A DNA stretch of 64,000 nucleotides from Candidatus Fermentibacterota bacterium (lineage in GTDB: Bacteria > Fermentibacterota > Fermentibacteria > Fermentibacterales > JCC-6). Shown in pieces: positions 1 to 8,889 of the stretch (position 1 is the first letter of the stretch; every line of letters starts with the position of its first letter). The notes under the pieces were generated by a model that did no database searches, had not been told where the DNA came from, and saw only the letters and a list, made by a program, of their open reading frames with translations. The stretch is taken from NCBI GenBank assembly GCA_014728175.1, contig WJMA01000036.1, positions 47,765-111,764 of the forward strand. Reading direction: 5' to 3'. A program made the position numbers and the translations under genes.

Positions 1-1831
1 CCAGCTGGAACACGCCGGTGGTCTCCCCGGACCCGATGAGCTCGAAGGTGGCCAGATCGTCGTAACTCATGTCGTAGAGCTTCAGGCCGGGGGCCTTTCT
101 CCGGGCCATGTCCCGGGCGTGCCGGATGACGGTTATGGTCCGCAGCCCCAGCACGTCCAGCTTGGGCAGGCCTATCCTCTCGGCGGCCTTTTTCTCGTAC
201 TGGGTGGTTATCTCCCCTTCCTTGGTCCGGTAAAGGGGAGCGTAGTCGGTGAGGTCCCCGGGGGCGATTATCACCCCGGCGGCGTGCACCGAAGAGTTGC
301 GGGCGATGTTCTCCAGGGTACCGGAGTACTCGATCAGCTTCCCCACCCGGTCATCGATCTTGGCCAGCTCCGCCAGCTCCGGGACGTCGCTGGCTATGTC
401 CTCCACCGGTTGGTCCGGGTCGGGGGCGGTCGCCACCAACTTGGCCAGCCTGTCCCCCTCGTCGAAGCTCATGCCCAGGGTCCGGGCTACGTCCCTCACC
501 ACCAGCCGGGCCTTCATCCGATTGAAGGTTATCATCTGGCACACGCTCTCCCGGCCGTACTTCTCGATGATGTGCTCTATTATCCGGCCCCGCTTCTCGT
601 AGCAAACGTCCAGGTCTATGTCGGGCATCTGCTTACGTGCGGGGTTTAGGAAACGCTCGAAGCTCAGGCCGTAATCGAGAGGATTTATGTCCGTGATCCT
701 GGCCGCATAGCTTATCAGACTGCCCGCGGCCGAGCCCCTTCCCGGTCCCACCGGTATGTTCTGCGAGAAGGCCCACTTTCGTATCTCCGAGACTATCAGG
801 AAGTATCCCGGGAATCCCATCTCGGAGACGATGGCCAGCTCGTGGTCCAGCCTTTCGGTCTCGGTCGGGGCAAGATCCCGGTCCAGCCTCTCCCTCAGAC
901 CCTGGTAGCAGAGGTCCCGCAGGTAATCGTCCGGGCTACGCTCGGCCGAAGGGATCTCGAACTCGGGAAGGAGCACCCGGTCCTCTTCCAGCTCCAGCTC
1001 GCATTTCTCGGCCAGCATGACGGTATTGGTTATGCTCCGGGGAACCCAACTGAAGAGACGCTTCATCTCCATCGGCGACTTCACGTAGAACTCGTCGGAC
1101 CCGAACCGCATCCGGCCGGGCTCGTCCAGCGTCTTGCCGGTCTGGATGCAGAGAAGCACCTCGTGGGCCCTGGCTTCCTCCTTGCGCAGGTAGTGGGCGT
1201 CGTTGGTCGCCGCCAGGATGGCCTCCGTGCTCTCGCCCAGCTCCACCAGGTCCTTCAGAATCCTTTTCTCGTCTTCCAGGCCATGGTCCATCAGCTCCAG
1301 GAAGTAGTTCTCCCTTCCCACCAGGTCCTGGTAGTAACGGACCGTCTTCCGGGCGGCCCGATCATCGCCGGCCAGAAGATGCTGGGCCACCTCTCCCTGC
1401 AGGCAGGCCGAGCCTACGAGCAGCCCCTCCGAATGCTCCTCCAGCATTCGTCTGTCTATCCTCGGTTTGTAGTAGAATCCTTCCAGGTAGCCCAGGGAGG
1501 AAAGTTTGACCAGATTGCGGTATCCCCGCTCGTTCCTGGCCAGCAGCGTTATGTGAAAGTACGGCTTTCGGTGGGTCTCGGGGCCCACCTCGACGCCTCC
1601 GGGGGAGATGTAGGCCTCGGTTCCAACTATGGGCTTGATGCCTCTGGCCTTCATCAGATCGTAGAACTCGACCGCTCCGAACAGGCATCCGTGGTCGGTC
1701 AGGGCGACCGCGCCCATGCCGTTCTCCTCCAGCAGCTCGGCCAGAGGGTCGAAACGTATGGCCCCGTCCAGAAGGCTGTACTCGGAGTGCAGATGTAGGT
1801 GTACGAAATCGGTTCGCTCAGAGCCCGACAT
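1..1831 (-). CDS. dnaE: DNA polymerase III alpha subunit, N-terminal part (cut by window edge)
   Basis: This is the replicative DNA polymerase catalytic subunit. About 610 residues are present, running off the left edge. The N-terminus HLHSEYSLLDGA opens the PHP domain. Downstream the polymerase motif GPGRGSAAGSL (near 735-770) and the palm aspartates in MPDIDLD (near 615-630) are intact. The last visible segment, TTGVFQLE, is the conserved stretch that follows the palm in DnaE. Translation was taken from the ATG at 1831 because PHP homology begins within ten residues of it. The N-terminal PHP domain and the motif order fit DnaE rather than PolC. The C-terminal part (tandem HhH, OB fold) lies outside the window. 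Confidence 0.96.
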   Translation of the reverse strand, partial: MSGSERTDFVHLHLHSEYSLLDGAIRFDPLAELLEENGMGAVALTDHGCLFGAVEFYDLMKARGIKPIVGTEAYISPGGVEVGPETHRKPYFHITLLARNERGYRNLVKLSSLGYLEGFYYKPRIDRRMLEEHSEGLLVGSACLQGEVAQHLLAGDDRAARKTVRYYQDLVGRENYFLELMDHGLEDEKRILKDLVELGESTEAILAATNDAHYLRKEEARAHEVLLCIQTGKTLDEPGRMRFGSDEFYVKSPMEMKRLFSWVPRSITNTVMLAEKCELELEEDRVLLPEFEIPSAERSPDDYLRDLCYQGLRERLDRDLAPTETERLDHELAIVSEMGFPGYFLIVSEIRKWAFSQNIPVGPGRGSAAGSLISYAARITDINPLDYGLSFERFLNPARKQMPDIDLDVCYEKRGRIIEHIIEKYGRESVCQMITFNRMKARLVVRDVARTLGMSFDEGDRLAKLVATAPDPDQPVEDIASDVPELAELAKIDDRVGKLIEYSGTLENIARNSSVHAAGVIIAPGDLTDYAPLYRTKEGEITTQYEKKAAERIGLPKLDVLGLRTITVIRHARDMARRKAPGLKLYDMSYDDLATFELIGSGETTGVFQL

Positions 1832-1893
1832 TTTACGAATGGATGAATCGAGCCGGACCGGCCGAATAAAGGCTCAGCCGACCCGATCCACCA

Positions 1894-3072
1894 CTAGTCC
1901 TCCTCGTCTTCCTCGGTTTCGTCGTCTTCGTCGATCTCCGGTCGTCGCTGGGCGGGCTCGCCGGTTTCCTCTTTCCTTTCCTCCCCGACGCCGTACTGCT
2001 CCTCGAACTCCCGATACTCCTCGTCGTCGGCCCTCTGAAGAAGATCCTCGCCGTCCTTCTTGTACCTGAGAGCCAGATAGATCAGGGTCGACCCGGAGCA
2101 GGCGGAAGACAGCCAGTAGGAGAGCAGCACCAGGAGTATCGCCGCAGCGGATAGCGCACACAGCGCTCCCGCCACTCCTCCCCAGGGTTCCCCGTAGGCT
2201 CCGGGACCCACCGGGTAGACCAAACTGGAGAAGGCCCCCACCGCCTCGGGGGCCAGGGTCTGCAGACCCGCGGAGACGGATGCCCCGTAGGCATTCCCGG
2301 CCACCAGGGAAACGCTACCGAACAGGAAGGCCAGGGCGGCGACGGAGAAGACCGCGAAAACGATCAGCCCCAGCGTTCTGCATACGAAGGCCACCAGGTA
2401 GTAGACGAAAAGCCTCCAGGACTGGCTGGTAACGGTGGAGAACAGCTCGAACAGACTCTCGAACGTATCTCCCTTGGTGGTGGCCACTATGGCGGGCACC
2501 ATGAGGAAGGACAACACGAACGCCACCCCTCCCAGAACTATGAGCAGGGACTTTCCCCAGGCGAAGACGACGGCCAGACCGCCTACGATCGGCCCGACTG
2601 CGGGAATGCTTACCACCAGGCCGAAGACCAGGGCGCCGCCGAAGGCCAGGGCCAGCCCGACCAGCAGAATTAGAGGCGTGGCTATTACCGGCTTGTGATG
2701 GGCGCGGCAGAACCGGGAGGCATCCTTGCCGCTGAAGAAGTCGTCTCCCCGTATCTGCTCGAACGTAACCTTGCACGTCTTCAGCTGGGCGAACAGTATC
2801 GCAACCACCGCCAGCACCAGGCCCAGGACGAGAAGCACTACGGACGGCCAGCTCTCCCAGAAGATCCCGGCCGGAAGTGGCACCAGCCTGCCGGAGCTCC
2901 AGCGGGCCGCCAGGCTCTCCCCCGCAGCCAGGTAACCGAGGTACACGAAGACGATCCAACTCGCCCAGGCGAACAGCATGGCCTTTAAGAATATCCACAT
3001 CTTTCTGGCGCTCATGCCATAGCGGGCGCAGGCGGGAACGTCTCGGACATCGAAACTCAGTTTGTGAACCAT
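1894..3072 (-). CDS. Multi-pass membrane protein with acidic C-terminal tail, function unknown
   Basis: A 392-residue protein with about six to eight hydrophobic segments between residues 30 and 335, including long glycine/alanine/valine-rich helices. It ends in a charged cytoplasmic-looking tail (about residues 340-392) that finishes in a run of Glu and Asp. I do not recognise a family. A soluble loop around residues 100-130 carries a DDFFSGKDASRF segment and a Cys-Arg-Ala-His-His patch. It lies 62 bases upstream of dnaE on the same strand and may be cotranscribed with it. The start is the first ATG, placed before a basic/hydrophobic stretch. Coding status is well supported by length and codon use; function is open. 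Confidence 0.72.
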   Translation of the reverse strand: MVHKLSFDVRDVPACARYGMSARKMWIFLKAMLFAWASWIVFVYLGYLAAGESLAARWSSGRLVPLPAGIFWESWPSVVLLVLGLVLAVVAILFAQLKTCKVTFEQIRGDDFFSGKDASRFCRAHHKPVIATPLILLVGLALAFGGALVFGLVVSIPAVGPIVGGLAVVFAWGKSLLIVLGGVAFVLSFLMVPAIVATTKGDTFESLFELFSTVTSQSWRLFVYYLVAFVCRTLGLIVFAVFSVAALAFLFGSVSLVAGNAYGASVSAGLQTLAPEAVGAFSSLVYPVGPGAYGEPWGGVAGALCALSAAAILLVLLSYWLSSACSGSTLIYLALRYKKDGEDLLQRADDEEYREFEEQYGVGEERKEETGEPAQRRPEIDEDDETEEDEED

Positions 3073-3130
3073 CTATCCACCCTCCTCGGCTTACCCCAGA
3101 TCGGATGACAATGAAACGGGAATGCATGCC

Positions 3131-3736
3131 CTAGATCATACTAACACCACTGAAACCTCGGTAGGTCACGGTCACCGCTCTCACCCTCTCCATATCCACC
3201 TCCCCGAGGGCCTCGGAAGCGGCTTCTATGGAGCTGCCGGTGGTTACCACGTCGTCTACCAGACAGACGGTCGAGCCCTCTCCTCCCGGCCTCTTCCTCG
3301 GGTAGTAACAGCCGGCCACGTTCCGAAGCCGATCCTTCCTTCCCAGACCGGTCTGGGGAGGCCTGTGCTTCCTGCCCAGGAGTCTGGCCACGGGTACCTT
3401 CCAGTCCCTGGAAAGCCATCTGGCTATCTCCAGCGACTGGTTGAAACCCCGCTCCCTGCGCCTGCGGGCCGAAATGGGCATCGGCACCAGCAGGTCGACG
3501 TCGTCCCTCCAGTCCCCCAGCCTGGTGGATATCAGCCAGGCCGCGGTTCTGGCCAGATGCTTCTCCCCGCCGAACTTGAGCCTGGTGATTATCTCCCTGG
3601 GCACCCCGTCGTGCAACACCGCGCTCCGGACGGGGGTGGACGCTCCTACCGCGGTGGGCACGCTCACCCTCGACCGACCGTGGGGATAGACGCGGAGAGC
3701 GCACCAGGAACAAAGAAGGCCGCCCTCGAGCGGCAT
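3131..3736 (-). CDS. ComF-family phosphoribosyltransferase-like protein
   Basis: The 201 residues from the first ATG carry the type I phosphoribosyltransferase PRPP loop VCLVDDVVTTGSS near the C-terminus and the basic ERGFNQSLEIA segment typical of ComF proteins. In the family an N-terminal zinc-binding Cys set precedes the PRT domain. Here one pair (CSWC) follows the ATG, but a second pair, reading Cys-Ala-Gly-Cys at 3757-3746, lies in the same frame upstream of it. I found no ATG, GTG or TTG in that upstream frame, which runs into lgt, so the true start may be a rarer codon (CTG or ATT near 3770-3790). ComF helps DNA uptake in competent bacteria; in others its role is unclear. It overlaps or abuts the 3' end of lgt. 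Confidence 0.85.
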   Translation of the reverse strand: MPLEGGLLCSWCALRVYPHGRSRVSVPTAVGASTPVRSAVLHDGVPREIITRLKFGGEKHLARTAAWLISTRLGDWRDDVDLLVPMPISARRRRERGFNQSLEIARWLSRDWKVPVARLLGRKHRPPQTGLGRKDRLRNVAGCYYPRKRPGGEGSTVCLVDDVVTTGSSIEAASEALGEVDMERVRAVTVTYRGFSGVSMI

Positions 3737-3771
3737 GGGCCGGCCGCAGCCCGCGCACTCCCTTCTCAGAA

Positions 3772-4590
3772 TCAGGCGGAGCAGGTTTCGGACGATCTCC
3801 GGTATAGTATCGCTCCCAGAATTATGCCTCCCAAGAACATGGCCAGGCTTATCAGCTGGTTGTCGGTTATGCCGGGCCTGCCGGCCAGGTGGCTATATCC
3901 CAGCAGCAGGTCCGGCTGGTGGTCGAAGAACCTGAACTCCTCCAGACCGAACCTGGTGGCCCCGTACAGGGCCATGAACAGCGAGAACAAAAAACCGGGG
4001 TAGGACCTTCGCCGGTCGGCGAGAAGCAGCACCGCCAGAATGAACAACCCGGCCAGCGAGCTGTACAGCTGGGTGGGATGGATGTTGTGCGGCCAGCCCA
4101 GGGCCTGGCTGGGAAGCGACTCCAGGGGAAACTGAACTCCCAGCCAGCCGGTGGTCGGTATTCCGAAGCAGCAGCCGTTCAGAAAGCAGCCTATGCGGGT
4201 AATGAATATCCCCAGCGCGAAGGAGGGAATGGATACGTCGGCCAGCCTCCATACCGGCCAGCGGTGTCTGTAGATGCTGTAGAAACCCACCAGCAGGGCC
4301 AGCAGTACCCCGCCCAGCATGCTGAGCCCGTACAGCCCCTTCCAGAATGCGAACGCGTCCAGCCAGTTGTCCCTGTACTGTTCCAGATGGGTAAACACGT
4401 AGAAGGCCCGGGAACCCACTATGGCGGCTATCATCACCTGAACGGCCAGGTCGGGGATGCCGGAGGCGTTCAAACCCCGCCTTCTGGCCCTCACCATTGC
4501 CAGCCTTATGCCCAGAACAAAGGATACGGCCAGCATCAGGCCATAGCTGTTTATGGGGAAGGAACCTATCCTGAACAGTACGGGATACAT
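3772..4590 (-). CDS. lgt: Prolipoprotein diacylglyceryl transferase
   Basis: Lgt moves diacylglycerol from phosphatidylglycerol to the lipobox cysteine of prelipoproteins in the cytoplasmic membrane. The 272 residues contain the Lgt signature RIGCFLNGCCFG, the HPTQLY motif and the late FGLEEFR segment, with about seven membrane segments. The length is normal. It lies between comF-like and rodA in the cell-envelope block. Its substrates probably include the lipoproteins at 10050-10853 and 20649-21314, and the lnt gene at 30197-31840 would add the third acyl chain. Confidence 0.97.
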   Translation of the reverse strand: MYPVLFRIGSFPINSYGLMLAVSFVLGIRLAMVRARRRGLNASGIPDLAVQVMIAAIVGSRAFYVFTHLEQYRDNWLDAFAFWKGLYGLSMLGGVLLALLVGFYSIYRHRWPVWRLADVSIPSFALGIFITRIGCFLNGCCFGIPTTGWLGVQFPLESLPSQALGWPHNIHPTQLYSSLAGLFILAVLLLADRRRSYPGFLFSLFMALYGATRFGLEEFRFFDHQPDLLLGYSHLAGRPGITDNQLISLAMFLGGIILGAILYRRSSETCSA

Positions 4591-4679
4591 CGATTCCTTT
4601 CCTTCTCCGGTTCATCACCCGGGGCCTGGGTGGCATTCTACGCTTCCTGTGGGGGGCACGTCATCCCCGGTGTCGCCTT

Positions 4680-5879
4680 CTACATCACCCTCCAGGACAT
4701 CCCGGCCCTTAGGGCTATCCCCAGAAGGAACAGCGTGGTGACCAGATGGCTGCCCCCGTAGCTGACCAGAAGCAGGGGCAGGCCGGTAACCGGCATTATG
4801 CCCAGGCTCATTCCCACGTTGACGAATACGTGGACCGCGAAGCTGGCGGCCACTCCGGCCACCAGGAACGAGGAGAAGGGGTTCACGGTCTTCCTGGCGG
4901 TAACCGTTATCCGCCAGACGATCACCCAGAACAGCAGCAGCAACAGTACCCCTCCAACGAAACCCATCTCCTCGGCCCAGACGGAGAACACGAAATCGGT
5001 ATGCCTTGACGGCAGAAAGGCCAGCTCCTTCTGCGCCCCGTGCAGGAAGCCCTGGCCGAACATCCCTCCCGATCCCACGGCCACCTCGGACTGGATGATG
5101 TTCCAACCGGCACCGTGGGGATCAACCGCCGGATTGAGGAAGGTGGTTATCCTCGCCTGTTGGTAAGGCTTCAGCAGGTTCCAGGCCAGGGGAGTGAGCG
5201 CGGCCACCAGCGTGTTTCCCCCCAGAAGAATAACCCATCTGCTGAACGCCAGCCTCTTCCGCAGCAGGACCAGAACCAGCACTACGGTGAACGCTATCCA
5301 CAGTATCAGGCTGGAGGACGAAATCGCCGCCAGCAGCGGGCTGACCAGCAAGAAGATCCATCCGGGGCCGTACCCGGCCCACAGGAACATGGCCAGGACG
5401 ACCAGGCACAGGGCGGCGGCGGTTCCCAGGTCCGGCTGCAACCAGGTGAGCAGAACGGCGGGAGTGGCGATGAGAAGAACGTATATCTCTCCTCCCCGCC
5501 TCGGTTTGCGGCGCAGGTCGGCCAGGGCCTTCGCCACCACTATGATCAGGGTGGCCTTGGTCAACTCGGCCGGTTGGAACCTAAAGGGGTCCAGAACGAT
5601 CCAACGTCCGGCCGGGCCACTTCCCAAAAACACTGTGAACAGAAGAAGCAGACAACTGAATCCGTAGAGGTACGGAGCCAATTCGTCCAGCATCCGCATG
5701 GAGATCCTTATGCCCACCACCATGGCCAGCAGACCAAACACGCACCACAGGAGCTGCCTCTCGAAGATCGCCGTTCCCGCCATGGCCTCCGCGGTGGAGT
5801 AGATGGTCAAAAGACCAATGCACAGCGCCGCCGCTATGGATAGGATCAACAACAGGTCCGGGCGGTCACCCGTCCTCAT
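4680..5879 (-). CDS. rodA: Rod-shape SEDS glycosyltransferase RodA
   Basis: This is a SEDS-family peptidoglycan glycosyltransferase that polymerises lipid II with its partner class B PBP. The 399 residues have ten or so membrane segments and the family features: QPDLGTA, the long extracellular loop with GQGFLHG and LPSRHTDFVFS, and the terminal LPLLLVSYGGS. The start overlaps the mrdA stop by 14 bases, so the two partner proteins are translationally linked. Placement in the mre operon makes RodA more likely than FtsW or SpoVE. Confidence 0.95.
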   Translation of the reverse strand: MRTGDRPDLLLILSIAAALCIGLLTIYSTAEAMAGTAIFERQLLWCVFGLLAMVVGIRISMRMLDELAPYLYGFSCLLLLFTVFLGSGPAGRWIVLDPFRFQPAELTKATLIIVVAKALADLRRKPRRGGEIYVLLIATPAVLLTWLQPDLGTAAALCLVVLAMFLWAGYGPGWIFLLVSPLLAAISSSSLILWIAFTVVLVLVLLRKRLAFSRWVILLGGNTLVAALTPLAWNLLKPYQQARITTFLNPAVDPHGAGWNIIQSEVAVGSGGMFGQGFLHGAQKELAFLPSRHTDFVFSVWAEEMGFVGGVLLLLLFWVIVWRITVTARKTVNPFSSFLVAGVAASFAVHVFVNVGMSLGIMPVTGLPLLLVSYGGSHLVTTLFLLGIALRAGMSWRVM

Positions 5880-7614
5880 GCACCTCTCCCTCCAGGTACT
5901 CCGTCAGGATGCGCTCCGCCACCGGGGCCCCCGCGGTCCCTCCGCCTCCGCCGTGTTCCAGGATCAAGGCCACGGCTATGGTCCGGGGCTTCTTCAGGTA
6001 ACCCACCACCCAGGCGTGGGCCTCACCGGGAACCTCCGCGGTCCCGGTCTTGCCGTAGAACTTCCACGCGAAGTCGGAGAAGGCGTCGCTCAGCGTACCT
6101 TCCGGGTCCTCCACGGCCAGCCTCATGCCTTCCTCCACCACCTCCACCGTCCGGTCGGACAGCTGGGCGGGGGGGCGGTCGACCTCCAGCCGCAGACTGT
6201 CCTCCAGCTCCCGGGGACGGTACACGATCCGAAGGGGCGGCATACCTCCCCTGGAGGCGAAAAGACCGGTGACCATGGCCATCTGAATGGGAGTGGTCAG
6301 CAGTTCACCCTCCCCTACCGAGACGTTGAGCAGGTTTCCCAGGCCCCATCCGTCCCGTCCGTAGAGCCGGTCCAGCTCCTTGGAGTCCGGAACCAGCCCT
6401 TCTCGCTCTCCGGGAAGAACGGACGTTGTGTGGGAGCCCAGACCGAGGGTACGGCAGTAGGCGGCCAGGTCGTCCAGGCTGCCCAGCTGGATCGTCTGGT
6501 AGAAGAAGATGTTGCACGAGTAGGAGAGAGCATCCACCACGGCGAGCCTTCCGTGCGCCTTCCAGCAGCCGAAGTCCGTGCCCCCCAGATGGTAGGTGCC
6601 GTAGCAGGGATCCGGCTTGTAATCGCGATCTATAAGGCCCCTTTCCAGAAGGTAGGCCGCCGTCACCACCTTGAAGGTTGAAGCGGGGGGATAGGAGGCG
6701 GCCCATGCTCTTCCCAGCAGTGGATTGGCCCGGTCATCCACGATGGCCTGCCACTCGGACTGGCTCAGCCCGGAAACGATCCTGTTCGGGTTGTATCCGG
6801 GCAAGGAGGCCAGGCAGAGAACCTCGCCGGTCGCGTAATCCAACACCACCACTGCCCCGGGGCATCCGGTCGCCCGGACGGCACTCTCCGCTATCCGCTG
6901 CAGCCGGGCGTCTATGGTCAGCATCAGGTCGGAGCCGGGGCTGGGCTGCACGGTCTGGGTACCGCCGAACTCCTCCACCACCCTGCCCAGAGCGTCCACC
7001 ACCTCTTTTCGGTAACCGGGCTCACCGCTCAGATGGTCCTCCAGCACCATCTCCAGGCCGGCCCTTCCCACCAGGCCGCCGTGACCGGTCGATTCCAGCT
7101 CCGAGTACCCGACGTAGCCTATGAGGTGACACAGAAGCTCGCCCTGCGGATACCTCCTCTTGGGGACGACGTCCAGCAGCACGCCTCCCATCCGGTGCAG
7201 GTTGTCGGCTACCCCGCTCACTTCCTCCACGCTCAGGCCATCCTCCAGCAGATACGGTTGGAACGGCTTGACCGAGGCCATTTCCAGCAGGCTGTCCAGC
7301 TCGGTCTCCTCCATGCCCAACAGCCCGGCCAGCAGGGGGGCCCTGGTCGAGTCGAACTCCGAGTAGACCGCCGATAGCATGAAGGCGGCCTCGTTGTCCG
7401 CCAGAACCACTCCGTTGCGGTCGGTGATGACCCCTCTGGGGGCGGGGCGGGGTACTATCCTCAGATGGTTGCGATCCGAGAGGGCGTGGTAGTACTCGCC
7501 CCTCACGACCTGCAGGTAGAAGAGCCGACCGGCCAGGACCGCGAACAGCAGGGTGAACAGGGCGATGTAGACCTTCCAGGGCCAGCTCGCGCCCACGAAG
7601 CTCTCGGTTCTCAT
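5866..7614 (-). CDS. mrdA: Penicillin-binding protein 2 (elongasome transpeptidase)
   Basis: A class B PBP that cross-links peptidoglycan during side-wall growth. The 582 residues show a short cytoplasmic N-terminus, one membrane helix (about residues 13-32), a dimerisation domain, and a transpeptidase domain with the serine motif STFK, SYSCN as the SxN motif, and KTGTAE. The protein is a little shorter than many PBP2s but complete. It overlaps mreD by 4 bases and rodA by 14, so it is part of the mreBCD-mrdA-rodA operon. Confidence 0.95.
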   Translation of the reverse strand: MRTESFVGASWPWKVYIALFTLLFAVLAGRLFYLQVVRGEYYHALSDRNHLRIVPRPAPRGVITDRNGVVLADNEAAFMLSAVYSEFDSTRAPLLAGLLGMEETELDSLLEMASVKPFQPYLLEDGLSVEEVSGVADNLHRMGGVLLDVVPKRRYPQGELLCHLIGYVGYSELESTGHGGLVGRAGLEMVLEDHLSGEPGYRKEVVDALGRVVEEFGGTQTVQPSPGSDLMLTIDARLQRIAESAVRATGCPGAVVVLDYATGEVLCLASLPGYNPNRIVSGLSQSEWQAIVDDRANPLLGRAWAASYPPASTFKVVTAAYLLERGLIDRDYKPDPCYGTYHLGGTDFGCWKAHGRLAVVDALSYSCNIFFYQTIQLGSLDDLAAYCRTLGLGSHTTSVLPGEREGLVPDSKELDRLYGRDGWGLGNLLNVSVGEGELLTTPIQMAMVTGLFASRGGMPPLRIVYRPRELEDSLRLEVDRPPAQLSDRTVEVVEEGMRLAVEDPEGTLSDAFSDFAWKFYGKTGTAEVPGEAHAWVVGYLKKPRTIAVALILEHGGGGGTAGAPVAERILTEYLEGEVHEDG

Positions 7615-8102
7615 GCCCCGCTTTCGGTTCTGGCTATGCTCATCACGGATCTAAGCCCGGCCATGGCCAGTCCCAAAAGGCCGGTGAGGATCGCTCCCAG
7701 GGCTATACCGGGGAAGTAGGACGGAAGAAGCTTCACCTGGGAAATGGAAAGGCCCACCACCACCAGATCCCTGATGACCGATGCCGCCATGGCCATCAGA
7801 ACCAGGACCGTACCGGTCTCCCTGGCCGCCGACCGCCGGAGCAGAACCGCGGCCCGCATACCCAGAAGTAGGCCCAGGACCGAGGCCCCGGGGGGCAGAT
7901 GGAGCAACATGTCCAGGCCCAGTCCCGCCCAGAAGGCTCCCGCTATGGCCCAGTGGGAATCGTGCTGGGTGGCTAGGTAGACCAGGGTCAGAACCACCAC
8001 GTCCGGCGCGACCAATATCCTGCCCAGAGTTACCTCCAGAAGCAACTGGACCAGCACCGTCACCACCAGGGCCAGCGAACCCCGGGACAGGAGCACGGAC
8101 AT
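7611..8102 (-). CDS. mreD: Rod-shape-determining membrane protein MreD
   Basis: A 163-residue protein of about five to six membrane helices in the standard place between mreC and mrdA. MreD sequences diverge strongly, so the assignment rests on size, topology and gene order. It contains a segment (LLHLPPGASVLGL) typical of MreD loops. It overlaps mreC by one base and mrdA by four. The family role is to hold MreC, PBP2 and RodA together at the membrane. Confidence 0.88.
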   Translation of the reverse strand: MSVLLSRGSLALVVTVLVQLLLEVTLGRILVAPDVVVLTLVYLATQHDSHWAIAGAFWAGLGLDMLLHLPPGASVLGLLLGMRAAVLLRRSAARETGTVLVLMAMAASVIRDLVVVGLSISQVKLLPSYFPGIALGAILTGLLGLAMAGLRSVMSIARTESGA

Positions 8103-8878
8103 CAGGGAGTCGTCTCCTCCGGAAGCAGCAGCAGAACCTCGTTTAGGAGGTCGAAGTTCACGGCGGTCTTCAGCGAAAGCTGCCGGCCGGTGCCCGGATC
8201 GGCGGGCCCGACGGCCTCTACGGACCCCACGAGCAGGCCGTCGGGATAAACTCCTCCGCTGCTGCTGGTGTAGACGCGATCGCCCACGGAAACCTCCGCG
8301 GAAATGTCTATGTGCTGCATCTCCACCTCGCCCTGCGCCGAGGAGCGGATTATCCCCATCGCCCCGGACGGATGCACGGTTCCGGTCAGGAATACGGCCG
8401 GGTTCTTCAGGGTTATGACGTCACAGCTGCTCTCCCTCACCTCCGAGACTATTCCCACCAACCCGTGCGGCGATAGGCAAACCGTGTTCACCGTAACTCC
8501 GTCGCGGTGGCCCCTGTCCACGACTATGGTCCCGGAGACCAGGCCCTCCCTCCTGAAAAGGACCCTTCCGGCCAGGGTTCTTCTCACCGAGGTCTTGGTT
8601 ATTCCCAGCAGGTAGCGGTAGCGCTCGCACTTCATGGCCGCCTCGCGCAACCTGGCGTTCTCCAGCATCAACTCTGTGACGGCGGCCCGCAGCTCGGCCA
8701 GCTCGGGCTGTCGCGTCCTTTCGAAGAACAGCCCGGCGAATCTGGCTCCCAGCCAGCTTCCCAACCCGCTTATCGCGGTCGAGCCCAGAAGGAGAACCAG
8801 AACGGCTGCGACCAGGTAGGAGTAGAAACTCTTCCTGTCACCCCGGCCGCGTCTGTCGGTTTGCCTGGCGTGCCTCAT
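8102..8878 (-). CDS. mreC: Rod-shape-determining protein MreC
   Basis: An elongasome scaffold: short basic cytoplasmic tail, one membrane helix (about residues 20-42), a coiled-coil stretch (ELRAAVTELMLENARLREA), then the beta-rich domain with GTIVVDRGHRDGV and VGIVSEVR that is typical of MreC. I start it at the ATG at 8878, 11 bases after the mreB stop codon, because GGAG sits just upstream and the basic-tail-plus-helix layout then begins at once. The frame stays open upstream into mreB, but that extension is not MreC-like. The C-terminus overlaps the mreD start. Confidence 0.93.
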   Translation of the reverse strand: MRHARQTDRRGRGDRKSFYSYLVAAVLVLLLGSTAISGLGSWLGARFAGLFFERTRQPELAELRAAVTELMLENARLREAAMKCERYRYLLGITKTSVRRTLAGRVLFRREGLVSGTIVVDRGHRDGVTVNTVCLSPHGLVGIVSEVRESSCDVITLKNPAVFLTGTVHPSGAMGIIRSSAQGEVEMQHIDISAEVSVGDRVYTSSSGGVYPDGLLVGSVEAVGPADPGTGRQLSLKTAVNFDLLNEVLLLLPEETTP

Positions 8879-8889
8879 CAGAACTCCGG

